Origin: Collinsella phocaeensis
GTDB taxonomy: Bacteria; Actinomycetota; Coriobacteriia; Coriobacteriales; Coriobacteriaceae
Reading direction: 5' to 3'
Assembly (NCBI RefSeq): GCF_900119895.1
Contig: NZ_FQLR01000002.1
Coordinates: forward strand, 1 to 64,000
DNA: 64,000 bases
Part shown: positions 7,233 through 17,495 of the stretch, piece by piece
Numbering within the stretch: position 1 is the first letter of the stretch
Layout of the letters: every line of letters starts with the position of its first letter
The notes under the pieces: generated by a model
The model's input: the letters and a program-made list of their open reading frames with translations, nothing else
Databases searched by the model: none
What the model was told of the DNA's origin: nothing
Made by a program: the position numbers and the translations under genes

Positions 7233-9383
7233 ATGCTGGATATCGAACAGCGCATCGCCGATGAGCTCGGCGTCGCCAAGGAGCATGTCGAGGCGGTCAT
7301 CAAACTCATCGACGAAGGGAACACCATCCCGTTCATCGCACGGTACCGCAAGGAGGCCACCGGCGGCATGGGCGACGAGAAGCTGCGCGACCTGGACGCG
7401 CGCCTCTCCTACCTGCGCGGGCTCGAGGAGCGCAAGCAAGAGGTGCTGCGCGCCATCGAGGAGCAGGGCAAGCTCACCGAGGAGCTCCGCGGCGAGATCG
7501 AGGCGGCGGACATGCTGCGCCGCGTCGAGGACCTCTACAAACCCTATCGAAAGAAGCGCGCGACCCGCGCCTCCAAGGCACGCGCGGCGGGGCTCGAACC
7601 GCTCGCCAACCTCATCATGCTGCAAGCCGATGCCCCGCAAGGGGCCCTCGGGGCGGCGGCGCGCTATGTAAACGGAGACGCAGGCTACGCCACACCCGAG
7701 GCCGCCCTCAAGGGCGCCGAGGACATCGTCGCGGAGACCATCGCGGACGACGCGGAGAACACCGAGGCGCTGCGCTCCTACACGGCGCAGACCGGCGCGG
7801 TGAGCGTCGAGGCCGTCGACGCGGGCGAGAAGACCGTCTACGAGCCGTACTACGACTTCTCCGAGGCGGCGGCGCGCATCCCCAACCACCGCGTGCTCGC
7901 CATCAACCGCGGCGAGGCGGAAGGCAAGCTCAGCGTCCGCGTGCGCACCGATGCCGACGCCGCGATCGGCCTTCTGGGCAGGCGCTATCCCCGCCGTCGC
8001 GGCGCGTTCGCGGACGCCTTCGACGCCGCGCTGGCAGACGGCTACAAGCGCCTCATGGCCCCCTCGCTTGAGCGCGAGGTCCGAAGCGCGCTCACCGAGC
8101 GGGCGCAGACCGACGCCATCGCGGTGTTCGCCAAGAACACCGAGGCCCTCCTCTCGGCCCGCCCCGTGCGCGGGGCGCGGGTGATCGCGCTCGACCCGGG
8201 CTTCCGAACCGGCTGCAAGGTCGCCGTGCTCGACGAGTTCGGCAAGCTGCTCGACTACGCCACGGTCTACCCCACGCCGCCGCGGAGCGACGTGGCAGGG
8301 ACCAAGCGCAAGCTCGCCGAGCTCATCGGTCGCTACCGGATCAACACCATCGCGATCGGCAACGGCACCGCGAGCCGCGAGACCGAGCAGGTGGTCTCCG
8401 ATTTCATCGCCGAGTCCGGGGCGGACGTCCGCTACACCATCGTCAACGAGGCGGGCGCCTCGGTGTACTCCGCCTCCGAGCTCGCCAGCGAGGAGTATCC
8501 CGACCTCGACGTGACGACCCGCGGCGCGATGAGCCTGGGCCGCCGACTGCAGGACCCGCTCGCCGAGCTGGTGAAGATTCCTCCGCAGTCCATCGGAGTC
8601 GGCCAGTACCAGCACGACCTCAACCAGGTCGAGCTGGGGCGCGCGCTCGGCGACGTGGTCGAGCGCGTCGTCAATCGCGTGGGCGTCGACCTCAACACAG
8701 CGAGCGCGAGCCTGCTCTCCTACGTTTCGGGCATCACGCCGCGCATCGCGAAGAACATCGTCGCCTACCGCGAGGAGCACGGGGCGTTCACCGACCGGCG
8801 CCAGCTCAAGAAGGTGCCCATGCTGGGACCCAAGGCGTACCTCAACTGCGCGGGCTTCCTGCGCATCACCGGGGGCGCGAACCCGCTCGACGCCACGAGC
8901 GTCCACCCCGAGAGCTACCCCGTGGCGACCGCGGTGCTCGAGCGCGCCGGCGTGGACGCCGCGGCGCTCGCCGCGGGCGGCGTCGCCGACATCGCCCGGC
9001 GCGTAGGCAATGCCGGCGAGCTCGCGACCGAGCTCGGCTGCGGCGTCCCCACCCTTCGCGACATCATCTCCGAGCTGGAGAAGCCCGGCCGCGACCCGCG
9101 CGACGACGCGCCTGAGGTCGTGTTCAGCCGCTCCGTCACGAGCCTCGCCGACCTCGAGGTGGGCATGAAGCTCACCGGAACGGTGCGCAACGTGGTGGAC
9201 TTCGGCGCCTTCGTGGACATCGGCGTCCATCAGGACGGCCTGGTGCACATCTCCAAGCTCGCGAAGCGCTTCGTCAAGCACCCGAGCGACGTGGTGTCGG
9301 TGGGCGACACCGTCGACGTGTGGATCTGCGGCATCGACCGCGACCGCGGCAAGATCTCCCTCACGATGGTCGAGGGGAAGTAG
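7233..9383 (+). CDS. tex: Tex family transcription/RNA-binding accessory protein
   Basis: A nucleic-acid-binding protein of 716 residues that influences transcription and RNA fate. Domains in order: Tex N-terminal helical region, YqgF/RuvX-like nuclease fold (ALDPGFRTGCKVAVLDE, about 325-345), helix-hairpin-helix modules (LNTASASLLSYVSGITPRIA, about 490-560) and a C-terminal S1 domain (GMKLTGTVRNVVDFGAFVDI, about 645-715). The length and order match the family. GGAG precedes the ATG. A bidirectional hairpin separates it from the convergent rel gene. Confidence 0.95.
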   Translation: MLDIEQRIADELGVAKEHVEAVIKLIDEGNTIPFIARYRKEATGGMGDEKLRDLDARLSYLRGLEERKQEVLRAIEEQGKLTEELRGEIEAADMLRRVEDLYKPYRKKRATRASKARAAGLEPLANLIMLQADAPQGALGAAARYVNGDAGYATPEAALKGAEDIVAETIADDAENTEALRSYTAQTGAVSVEAVDAGEKTVYEPYYDFSEAAARIPNHRVLAINRGEAEGKLSVRVRTDADAAIGLLGRRYPRRRGAFADAFDAALADGYKRLMAPSLEREVRSALTERAQTDAIAVFAKNTEALLSARPVRGARVIALDPGFRTGCKVAVLDEFGKLLDYATVYPTPPRSDVAGTKRKLAELIGRYRINTIAIGNGTASRETEQVVSDFIAESGADVRYTIVNEAGASVYSASELASEEYPDLDVTTRGAMSLGRRLQDPLAELVKIPPQSIGVGQYQHDLNQVELGRALGDVVERVVNRVGVDLNTASASLLSYVSGITPRIAKNIVAYREEHGAFTDRRQLKKVPMLGPKAYLNCAGFLRITGGANPLDATSVHPESYPVATAVLERAGVDAAALAAGGVADIARRVGNAGELATELGCGVPTLRDIISELEKPGRDPRDDAPEVVFSRSVTSLADLEVGMKLTGTVRNVVDFGAFVDIGVHQDGLVHISKLAKRFVKHPSDVVSVGDTVDVWICGIDRDRGKISLTMVEGK

Positions 9384-9466
9384 CCGCATCGCCCGGACGC
9401 GGGCGCGGACGGCGATGCGCGGCGCGCCCCAAACGGGCCTCAAGACACCGAACCGCCCTCAAACCA

Positions 9467-9500
9467 CGAGCCGGGCCCCTTCGGACCCGGCTCGTTTTCA
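9467..9500 (+). terminator. tex terminator, probably shared with rel
   Basis: CGAGCCGGGCC, 5 nt and GGACCCGGCTCG form an 11-pair stem with one mismatch, followed by TTTTCATT on the plus strand. It lies between the convergent stops of tex and rel. Confidence 0.8.
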
Positions 9501-9519
9501 TTCGCATGTCCCGGCGCGC

Positions 9520-11907
9520 TCAGCGGCGGCGCTTCATCTGCGCGCCGCCCTCGCCCGGCATGAGGCGCCGCGCGTCGTAGACGCTCTCGACCGAGGAGAT
9601 GGCGGTGAGCAGCGGGTCGAGACCGCTCGCGTCGGAGATCTCCACGAGGAAGCGCAGCGTCGCCACGCCCTCGCGGTCGGTGGCGGTGGCGGCGGACAGG
9701 ATGTTGCCGCCCGCGTCGCCGATGGCGATGGTGACGTCCTTGAGCAGGCCCATGCGGTCCAGGCACTCGACGACGATCTCGACCTGGAAGAGCGCGTCGG
9801 CGGCACCGTCCCAGTCGACCTCGATCATGCGCTCGGGATGCTCCATGAGGCCCTTCACGTTCGGGCAGTTGGCGCGGTGCACCGAGACGCCGCGGCCGCG
9901 CGTGATGAAGCCGACGATCTCGTCGCCCGCCACGGGGTTGCAGCAGTGCGCGAGGCGCACGAGCAGCGCGTCGGCGCTCTCCCCCTTCACCACGACGCCC
10001 GAACTGGCCTTGCCGCGCTTCTGCGGCTTGCGGTTCGAGCCGCGCGCGGGCTGGCGCGCGATCCCGGCGATCGCCTCGGCCTTGCTCGTCGCGCCCTCGG
10101 GCTTGGGGTCGAGGATCTGGGCGACTTTGTTGCCCACCATGCGCACCGCGACCTTGCCGGAGCCGATGGCGGCGAACACGTCCTCGAGCTGCTTGTAGTT
10201 GAGCTGGTCGGCCACGGCGTTGAGCGCACGCGTCGTGCGCGGCGTCGAGATGCCGTATCCGCGCCGGCGCAGGTCGCGCGCGAGCTGCTCGCGCCCCGCC
10301 GTGGCGTCCTCGTCCTTGGTCGCGGCGGCGAAATAGCGGCGCAGCTTGGACTTCGCACTCGGGGTGCGGACCAGGTTGAGCCAGTCGCGGGAGGGACGGG
10401 CGCTCTTGTTGGTGAGGATCTCGATGCGGTCCCCCATCGCGAGCTCATGCGAGAGCGGCGCCACCGCGCCGTTGACCTTGGCGCCGACGCAGTGGTTGCC
10501 CACCTCGGTGTGGACCGCGTAGGCGAAATCGAGCGGCGTCGAGCCGGCGCGGAGGCTCATGACCTCGCCCTTGGGCGTGAAGACGAAGATCTCCTGGTCG
10601 AACAGGTCGACCTTGAGCGAGTGCAGGAACTCCTTGGGATCGCCGATCTCGTCGTCGACCGCCCAGTCGAGCGAGCGGCGCAGCCAGTTGATCTGGTCAT
10701 CGAGACGCTGGGCATCGCTGGACTTGGAGGCGGTCGACCCGCCGGAGCGCTTGTACAGCCAGTGCGCGGCGATGCCGTACTCCGCCTGCTCGTGCATCTC
10801 GTAGGTGCGGATCTGGATCTCGAGCGGACGCGCCGTGGGGCCGATGACCGTGGTGTGCAGGCTCTGGTAGTTGTTGAACTTGGGCATGGCGATATAGTCC
10901 TTGAAGCGCCCGGGCATGGGATGCCAAAGCGAATGGACCGCGCCGAGCGCCGAATAGCAGTCGCCCACGGTGTTGGTGATGACGCGCAGGGCGACGAGGT
11001 CGTAGATCTCGGAGAACTCCTTGCCCTTGCGGCGCATCTTCTGGTAGATGGACCAGTAGTGCTTGGAGCGCCCCTTGATGGAGAAGCCGGTGAGGCCGAC
11101 GCGCCTGAGCTCCTCGTCGAGCGTCTTGATGGTCTCGGCCAGGTAGCGCTCGCGCACCTCGCGGCTCTCCGCGACCATGCGCGCGATGCGCTGGTAGGCC
11201 TCGGGCTCGAGGTAGAAGAACGAAAGGTCCTCCAGCTCCCACTTGATGGAGCTCATGCCCAGGCGATCGGCGAGCGGGGCGTAGACGTCCATGGTCTCGC
11301 GCGCCTTGAACAGGCGGCGGTCCTCGCGCAGGGCCGCCAGGGTGCGCATGTTGTGCAGGCGGTCCGCCAGCTTGACGATGACGACGCGGATGTCGCGGCT
11401 CATGGCGAGGAACATCTTGCGCAGGTTGAGCGCCTGCTTCTCGTCCATGCTGTCGACCTCGATGTTGGTGAGCTTCGTGACGCCGTCCACGAGCTCGGCG
11501 ACCGTCTCGCCGAAGATGCCGGCCACGTCGGCAAGCGACGTCTCGGTGTCCTCCACGGTGTCGTGGAGCAGGGCGGCGCAGACGACGTCGCAGTCCATCT
11601 TGAGCTCCGCCAGGATGATGGCGACCTCGACCGGATGGTTGATGTAGAGCTCGCCGCTCCGACGCTTCTGGTCGCGGTGCTTCTCGGCGGCGAAGCAGTA
11701 CGCGCGCTCGGCCTTCTCGCGATCCGCCTCGCTCATGTACTTGCCGATGAGCTCCGAGAGGCGGTCGTAGTTGTCCGCCATGATCTGGTAGGGCAGGTCA
11801 TCGGCGTGCGCGTAGTGCACGAGCTCGGAGGTGGGACGGAGCGTGCCCTCGAGGTTGGTGTGCTTGCTGCGACTGCGCGCGGCGTCTGGGCTGGTCGGGG
11901 TGTTCAT
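9520..11907 (-). CDS. relA: Bifunctional (p)ppGpp synthetase/hydrolase
   Basis: Makes and degrades the stringent-response alarmone. The 795-residue protein has an N-terminal HD hydrolase with intact ALLHDTVEDT, the RelA/SpoT synthetase domain (KGRSKHYWSIYQKM; VALRVI), a TGS domain (VFTPKGEVMSLRAGSTPLDF), a zinc-finger region (CCNPVAGDEIVGF) and a C-terminal ACT domain. The intact HD motif argues that it is bifunctional (Rel/Rsh type) rather than synthetase-only. It follows the RecJ-helicase gene by 14 bp and is likely cotranscribed. Confidence 0.96.
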   Translation of the reverse strand: MNTPTSPDAARSRSKHTNLEGTLRPTSELVHYAHADDLPYQIMADNYDRLSELIGKYMSEADREKAERAYCFAAEKHRDQKRRSGELYINHPVEVAIILAELKMDCDVVCAALLHDTVEDTETSLADVAGIFGETVAELVDGVTKLTNIEVDSMDEKQALNLRKMFLAMSRDIRVVIVKLADRLHNMRTLAALREDRRLFKARETMDVYAPLADRLGMSSIKWELEDLSFFYLEPEAYQRIARMVAESREVRERYLAETIKTLDEELRRVGLTGFSIKGRSKHYWSIYQKMRRKGKEFSEIYDLVALRVITNTVGDCYSALGAVHSLWHPMPGRFKDYIAMPKFNNYQSLHTTVIGPTARPLEIQIRTYEMHEQAEYGIAAHWLYKRSGGSTASKSSDAQRLDDQINWLRRSLDWAVDDEIGDPKEFLHSLKVDLFDQEIFVFTPKGEVMSLRAGSTPLDFAYAVHTEVGNHCVGAKVNGAVAPLSHELAMGDRIEILTNKSARPSRDWLNLVRTPSAKSKLRRYFAAATKDEDATAGREQLARDLRRRGYGISTPRTTRALNAVADQLNYKQLEDVFAAIGSGKVAVRMVGNKVAQILDPKPEGATSKAEAIAGIARQPARGSNRKPQKRGKASSGVVVKGESADALLVRLAHCCNPVAGDEIVGFITRGRGVSVHRANCPNVKGLMEHPERMIEVDWDGAADALFQVEIVVECLDRMGLLKDVTIAIGDAGGNILSAATATDREGVATLRFLVEISDASGLDPLLTAISSVESVYDARRLMPGEGGAQMKRRR

Positions 11908-11921
11908 ACAGGGCTCCTTGG

Positions 11922-14900
11922 CTACAGCGAGCGGGGCGTGATGGGTCGGTTGATACGCGAAAGCATATCAGAAGCGGGGGCGGTGAGCGCCCAGTCGCGG
12001 AAGTCGGAGAACTCCAGGCGTGCACGGAGCCCCTCGAGATAGCGAATCGAGCGCGAGAGCTCGACGCGACCGGGCCGATCGGCCATGCGGATCCTCCTGC
12101 CGTCCCGCACGCGCTCGACCTCGGCGAACCCGAGCTCCTCGAAGACGGCGAGGCCGCAGGATACCGAGCGCTCCTCCACCGGGCTGCGCGCGTCGATGGC
12201 GAGGCACATCTGGGCGATATCGAGATCGGTCGCGTCGATGTCGCCCTCCCCCGTCCTGCCGCGGTTCGCGCGCCACATCGTCTGGAGCGCGCGGTACAGC
12301 GTGACGAGCTCCTCCCGCCCCGGCGCCGCGGCGTCGAGCAGGCGCTCGTTGATGCGGGCGTCGCGGGCGGAGTAGAGCAGATGCACCTGGGCGGTCTGAC
12401 CGTCGCGCCCGGCGCGGCCGCTCATCTGGTTGAACTCTATCGAACCGAACGGCATGTGGTAGAGCACGACGTGGCGCACGTCGGGAAGGTTCACGCCCTC
12501 TCCGAACGCGGAGGTGGACACGATGCAGGCGAGCGACCCGTCGCGGAACGCCCCCTCGACGCGGGCGCGGTCCTCGCGCGCGAGCCCGGCATGGTAGAAC
12601 GCGATGGAGCCGGCCGCCTCGGGGACCCGGCGGCGCAGCGTGCGCGTGAGCGCCTGCGCCTGGTCGCGCGAATTCACGTAGACGATGCACTTCTCGCCCG
12701 TCGCGACGATGGAGACGAGCCGGTTTTCGCGATTCGCGACGTCGCGCGCGTCATCGACCATCAGGTTGTCGCGCACGTGCTCGTCGACGACGACGCGGTC
12801 GATGCGGGCGAGATCGCGGATCTCGTCCACGATGGGCGACGACGCCGTCGCGGTGGTCGCCAGGACCGTCGGGCGACCAAGCGCGTCGAGGATGCGGGGC
12901 AGGTCCAGATAGCTCTCGCGGGCGCCGCCGCGCGCCACCCCGGCGTGATGGGCCTCGTCGACGACGAGGAACCCCACGCGTCCGGGGCGCGCGAAACGGT
13001 CGGTATGGATGGCCAGGAACTCCGGCGTGGTGAGGACGATGTCGACGCGCCCGGAGGAGAGGCCGCCGAACGCGGCGTCACGGGCGGCGATCGGGGTCTC
13101 GCCCGTCAGGACCGCCACGCGCACGCCCATGGCGCCGAGCCGCTCGGCGAGGTGGAAGGCCTGGTCGGAGACGAGGGCCCGCAACGGGTACACGAAGATG
13201 CTCGCGCGCCCGTTCAAGATCGCCTCGCGCGCGGCGTGGACCTGGAAGATCAGGGACTTGCCGCGCCCGGTGCCCATGAGCGCCAGCACGCTCTCGCGCG
13301 CGGCGAGGGCATCGAGCGCCTCGACCTGCGCGGGATGCGGGGACGACGAGCCGATCAGGCCGTGGATGAGGGAGCGCGTCAGCTCGTCGTAGGAGAGGTT
13401 CGCGAGCATCGCGCGGCGGGCGCGGTCGCAGGCCGGCTCCGGATCGCGCGCGGAGGCGGGCGCGGGGGCGAGGGACTCCGGCCCGCACGGCCGCGCGGCG
13501 CCGTCCGCCGAGCCGCCGGTGCCGTCATCGCAGGTACGGCACAGGATGTCGCGCACCATGAGCTTGGACTTCACGCGGCCCTGCCAGCGCTCGGCCACGG
13601 CTTCGAACACCAGGTCGACCACCGTGTCGCAGCACACGCGCTCGGCGATATCGGGGACGCGGAACATGATTGCCGGAACGCTCGCAGCGCCGTCGGTGGC
13701 GACGAAGCGCATGTGCTCGCCCGTCTTGCCCACGACCGCGCGGTCGCACATCGTGACGCCCGTGGCCGCGAGCAGCGGGACCTTGTTGCCCTGCCCGAAC
13801 GGCTCGAGCACCGAGATGCGCTCGACCGTCTCGACGTCGAGCTCGGAGAGCGATACGACCGCGGCGACCTCGTCGGTGTCCTCGAAGTCCTCGGCCGGGA
13901 CCTCGGCCAGCACCTCCTCGAGGCGGGTACGAAGCGCATCGAGGTCCTCGGCGCGGCAGGTGACGCCCACGGCGCCGGCGTGCCCGCCGAAGCGGATCAG
14001 CAGGTCCGAGCACCGCTCGACCGCATCGAAGAGGTTGACCGACCCCACGGACCTGCCCGACCCGCGGGCGATGCCGTCGGAGATGGAGAAGAGCAGGGCG
14101 GGAACGTGGTAACGGTTGGTGATGCGCGTCGCCACGATGCCCTTCACGCCCTCGTGCCAGCCCTCGCCGCCCACGACGACGACGCGCCCGCCGTCGTAGG
14201 TGCTCTCGACGAGCGCCAGCGCCTCCTCGGCGAGCGCGGCCTCGATCTCGCGGCGCTCGCGGTTGACCTCCTCGAGCTCGGCGGCGAGGCGGCCCGCCTC
14301 GGCGGCGTCGCGGGCGAGAAGCACCTTGAGGGCCAGGGCCGGATCGGCCATGCGGCCCGCGGAGTTGAGCCGCGGGATGAGCGAGAAGGAGAGCGAATCC
14401 GCGGTGATGGTCGAAAGGTCCGTGCGCGCGAGCGCCGCGAGGGCGATGTACCCCGGGCGCGTCGTGGCGCGCATCTGCGCGATGCCGTCCGCCACGAGCG
14501 CGCGGTTCTCGCGCGTGAGCTGCATCATGTCCGAGACCGTGCCCAGCGCGGCGACCTCCGTGTAGCGGCGCCAGAGGTCCGGATTCCCGAGGCGCTCGCC
14601 CAGAAGCTGCACGAGCTTGAGGGCGACGCCGGCCCCGGCGAGCTCCCGGCTCGGGCTCGCGTCAGCGAGCTTGGGGTCCGCGACCGGAATGCCGGTGGGG
14701 ACAAGGTCGGCGGGCTCGTGATGGTCCGTCACCACGATATCGATGCCGCGCGCGGTGAGCGCCGCGACCTCCTCGCGCGCGGCGATACCGTTGTCCACCG
14801 TCACGATGAGCGACGGGGCGCACTCCTCCACCACGCGATCGAGCGCCGCCGCCGACAGGCCGTACCCTTCCTCGAAACGATGCGGAATGAACGGGTGGAC

Positions 14901-15239
14901 GCAGCCGCCGAGCGCCCGAAGCGCCTCGGTGAGCAGGCAGGTCGACGTGATGCCGTCGACGTCGAAGTCGCCGAACACCGCGATGGACTCGCCCGCCGCG
15001 AGGGCCGACGCGACGCGATCGGCCACCTCAACGAGGCCGGGGATGATGGACGGGTCCTCCCAGTCGCGCTCGAGCGAGGGGGTGAGGAACAGGCGGCCCT
15101 CCTCGGGATCGGTGATGCCGCGCGCGACCATGATGCGCGCGACGAGCGCGGGGACTCCCAGGGCGTCCGCCAGGCGGCGCTCGGCGGCGACATCGTTGTT
15201 CGCGACGACCCAGCGGTGCGTGGTCTTAAGCGAAGACAC
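11922..15239 (-). CDS. recJ: RecJ exonuclease fused to a RecQ-like DEAH helicase
   Basis: A single uninterrupted frame. Residues 1-590 (from the GTG start proposed here, VSSLKTTHRWVV) are a RecJ 5'-3' single-strand exonuclease with DHH motifs FGDFDVDG and VTDHHEP, DHHA1 region (RFGGHAGAVGVT) and OB fold. Residues about 630-1105 are an SF2 helicase with motif I GTGRGKS, motif II DEAH, motif III ATTATASS and motif VI QMSGRAGRDGQ, resembling the RecQ core but without a clear RQC or HRDC domain. RecJ and RecQ act together in gap repair and resection, so the fusion couples unwinding to digestion. The start is uncertain: the frame stays open to 15533 (alternative ATG at 15383). Confidence 0.9.
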   Translation of the reverse strand: MSSLKTTHRWVVANNDVAAERRLADALGVPALVARIMVARGITDPEEGRLFLTPSLERDWEDPSIIPGLVEVADRVASALAAGESIAVFGDFDVDGITSTCLLTEALRALGGCVHPFIPHRFEEGYGLSAAALDRVVEECAPSLIVTVDNGIAAREEVAALTARGIDIVVTDHHEPADLVPTGIPVADPKLADASPSRELAGAGVALKLVQLLGERLGNPDLWRRYTEVAALGTVSDMMQLTRENRALVADGIAQMRATTRPGYIALAALARTDLSTITADSLSFSLIPRLNSAGRMADPALALKVLLARDAAEAGRLAAELEEVNRERREIEAALAEEALALVESTYDGGRVVVVGGEGWHEGVKGIVATRITNRYHVPALLFSISDGIARGSGRSVGSVNLFDAVERCSDLLIRFGGHAGAVGVTCRAEDLDALRTRLEEVLAEVPAEDFEDTDEVAAVVSLSELDVETVERISVLEPFGQGNKVPLLAATGVTMCDRAVVGKTGEHMRFVATDGAASVPAIMFRVPDIAERVCCDTVVDLVFEAVAERWQGRVKSKLMVRDILCRTCDDGTGGSADGAARPCGPESLAPAPASARDPEPACDRARRAMLANLSYDELTRSLIHGLIGSSSPHPAQVEALDALAARESVLALMGTGRGKSLIFQVHAAREAILNGRASIFVYPLRALVSDQAFHLAERLGAMGVRVAVLTGETPIAARDAAFGGLSSGRVDIVLTTPEFLAIHTDRFARPGRVGFLVVDEAHHAGVARGGARESYLDLPRILDALGRPTVLATTATASSPIVDEIRDLARIDRVVVDEHVRDNLMVDDARDVANRENRLVSIVATGEKCIVYVNSRDQAQALTRTLRRRVPEAAGSIAFYHAGLAREDRARVEGAFRDGSLACIVSTSAFGEGVNLPDVRHVVLYHMPFGSIEFNQMSGRAGRDGQTAQVHLLYSARDARINERLLDAAAPGREELVTLYRALQTMWRANRGRTGEGDIDATDLDIAQMCLAIDARSPVEERSVSCGLAVFEELGFAEVERVRDGRRIRMADRPGRVELSRSIRYLEGLRARLEFSDFRDWALTAPASDMLSRINRPITPRSL

Positions 15240-15649
15240 GGCGGACCACCCCCAGCGGGAAAGCCGTACGGGATGGGACACGGAGCGCGGCGAAAAGGCC
15301 GCGCGCATAGGCATTGCGCTGCATAGGCGGCAACTTTCTGGATGGGCCCGCTGCGGCGGACCGAGCTGTTGAACGCTTTCCATTATACGCGCCGCCCGGA
15401 CAGCCGCCGAAGGCAAACGGGGGAACGGTCGCGAAGGCGGGAGCGGGACGAAGCCCGCGCGGCATGCACGCGCCACGCGGGTGATCTGCGCCCCGGTCGC
15501 CCCGGGCCGCCCGCCCGTTCGGCTCGCCCCCACGGCACGGCCCAGTGCGCACGGACCTCAGGAAGAACACGGACCGCAACCCTTCCGTAACATGGGCGCG
15601 CTATCATCCCGTGCGACGGCGAACGCGCGACGGCACACGGAGGATGCGC

Positions 15650-16657
15650 ATGGCGGAGGCTTGGAAGCGATTGGGAGACGCGATCGGCTCCCACATGATC
15701 TTTATCGTCCCCTGCTGCGTGGCGGCCGGCGTGCTCGCCCCCGACGTCTTCGGCCCCATCGAGCGCATCGTTCCCTACCTGTTCGCCTTCATGACCTTCC
15801 AAGGCGCGCTCAACAACACGCTCCACCAGCTCATCGAGGTGTTTCGTCGTCCCGGGAAGCTCATCGCGATCCTGATCGTGCTCCTCGTCGCCATGCCGCT
15901 TGCCGCCTTCGGGCTCGCGAGCCTCCTGTTCGGCGGGAACCCCCAGATCGTATGCGGCATCACGCTCGAGTACTGCGTCCCCGTGGGCATCGTGAGCTTC
16001 ATGTGGGTCGGCATGTTCGCCGGCAACGGATCGCTGTCACTCGCCGCGATCCTCGTCTCGACCGTCATCTCGCCGTTCTCCATACCCGCGACGCTCTCGC
16101 TCCTCCTTGGCGCCAGCGTGCCCATGGACCCCGTTGGAATGATGGTCAACATGGCGTTCATGATCGCACTGCCCGCCGTCGCGGGCATGGCGGTCAACGA
16201 CCTCACGCGCGGCTGGGGCCACGAGAGGCTCTCGCCCGCCATCGGCCCGCTCTGCCGCATCTTCATGGTGACGGTGATCACCGCGAACTCCACCAAGATG
16301 AGCGACTACATCCTCAACCTGACCTGGGAACGTGCGAGCGCGGCGCTGTTCATCCTCGTCTTCGCCACGCTCGGGTTCATCGTGGGCATCGCGCTCGCGC
16401 GCGCCCTCAGCGCCGCCTTCCCCGACCTCGTCACCATCTGCTTCTCCTGCGGACTGCGCAACATCTCCTCGGGCGCCGTCATCGCGACGCAGTACTTCCC
16501 GGGCGAGGCGGTGTTCCCCGTCATGTGCGGCACGATCTTCCAGCAACTGCTCGCCGCGCTGTTCGGCCACGTGATGGAGCGCATGACCGAGCGCGAACGG
16601 GCGTCGCAGCGCAAGATGGTCGCGGCGGGCAGGGCGGCATCTCGCCGGAAGGCCTGA
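15650..16657 (+). CDS. Bile acid:sodium symporter (BASS/SBF) family transporter
   Basis: A 335-residue integral membrane protein with nine or ten hydrophobic segments and SBF-type motifs (EYCVPVGIVSFMWVGMFAGN; CFSCGLRNISSGAVIATQYF). The start MAEAWKRLG is chosen for the GGAGG seven bases upstream. Members move organic anions such as bile acids, pantoate or keto acids with sodium; the substrate is not evident. It is divergent from recJ across about 400 bp that hold no other gene. Confidence 0.8.
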   Translation: MAEAWKRLGDAIGSHMIFIVPCCVAAGVLAPDVFGPIERIVPYLFAFMTFQGALNNTLHQLIEVFRRPGKLIAILIVLLVAMPLAAFGLASLLFGGNPQIVCGITLEYCVPVGIVSFMWVGMFAGNGSLSLAAILVSTVISPFSIPATLSLLLGASVPMDPVGMMVNMAFMIALPAVAGMAVNDLTRGWGHERLSPAIGPLCRIFMVTVITANSTKMSDYILNLTWERASAALFILVFATLGFIVGIALARALSAAFPDLVTICFSCGLRNISSGAVIATQYFPGEAVFPVMCGTIFQQLLAALFGHVMERMTERERASQRKMVAAGRAASRRKA

Positions 16658-16691
16658 TGCCGCCCCTTGCCCCGCATGTGCGCAGACGGGC

Positions 16692-17471
16692 TTAAGCCAC
16701 GGGCCGGGAGAGCTCCACGATGCGGGTTCCGTGCAGCTCCCACGCCCCCGTCGAACGCGCCACGGCGTCGGCGTTCCCATGGGTGATGCCCGCCCCCGGT
16801 AGCACCGTGAGGCCATCCGGCGCCCGCTCGATGAGGGCGCGCAGGCGGTCGAGGTTGTCCTCGATGCGGGTGCCGGCAGCCCCGCCATGGGAGAGAACGC
16901 GCGTCACGCCGAACGTGGGCAGCAGCTCGAGCGCCTCGTCTTGAGCCTCGTCGGGCAGCGCATCGAACGCCATGTGGAACGTGATATCGAGGGCGTTCTG
17001 ACGTCCCGACGCTGCCGCACGGGCCGCGGAGCACAGCCGGTCGAGCGCGGCGTAGTCGATCGCGAAGCCGCCCGCATAGCCCGCGCCCGGCAGGTCGCCG
17101 GCCGCGATCGCAACCTCCCGGGACGCGGCGTAGGACTCCGCATCGCACGGGGCGAGACAGCCCAGGACGATGCCATCGACACCCAGGTCGAGCGCCACCG
17201 AGATATCGGCCTCCATGGCCTGCAGCTCATCCAGGTCGTAGCAGAAATCTCCACCGCGGGGCCGCACCATGCACATCACGCGCGCGCCCTCGGCGTGCGC
17301 CGCCTCGCATGCTTTCCAGATGACGCCCGCCGACGGGGTCGTCCCCCCGACGGCGAGGTTGTCGCAGAGCTCGATGCGCTCGGCGCCCGCCGCCAGGGCG
17401 GCCCCGACGTGCGCCAGGTTCTCGGCGCAGAACTCGCGCAAAACGGGCACGGGGATCTCGATATCGTCCAT
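16692..17471 (-). CDS. cutC: CutC family protein
   Basis: A 259-residue TIM-barrel protein; CutC was first linked to copper homeostasis, but its biochemical activity remains unsettled. Visible family motifs are AGAERIELCDNLAVGGTTPS near the N-terminus, VRPRGGDFCYD, VLGCL and VLSHGG with the terminal GAGIT segment. The ATG of MDDIEIPVP follows AAAGGAA by 7 nt; the longer frame to 17591 is rejected. A dispersed repeat lies 25 bp upstream. Confidence 0.9.
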   Translation of the reverse strand: MDDIEIPVPVLREFCAENLAHVGAALAAGAERIELCDNLAVGGTTPSAGVIWKACEAAHAEGARVMCMVRPRGGDFCYDLDELQAMEADISVALDLGVDGIVLGCLAPCDAESYAASREVAIAAGDLPGAGYAGGFAIDYAALDRLCSAARAAASGRQNALDITFHMAFDALPDEAQDEALELLPTFGVTRVLSHGGAAGTRIEDNLDRLRALIERAPDGLTVLPGAGITHGNADAVARSTGAWELHGTRIVELSRPVA

Positions 17472-17495
17472 GGGCATTCCTTTCGTCTCTTGGAC

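Noticed and set aside
6549-9443. A 964-codon minus-strand frame opposite tex
   Set aside because: Shadow of a GC-rich gene. The only convincing part is the hydrolase-like tail, which is an out-of-register reading opposite or beside real genes; tex on the plus strand has all family motifs.
12381-15326. A 981-codon plus-strand frame opposite recJ
   Set aside because: Low-complexity Arg/Ala/Gly/His composition typical of the antisense of a GC-rich gene, with no motif and no ribosome binding site; the opposite strand encodes RecJ-helicase.
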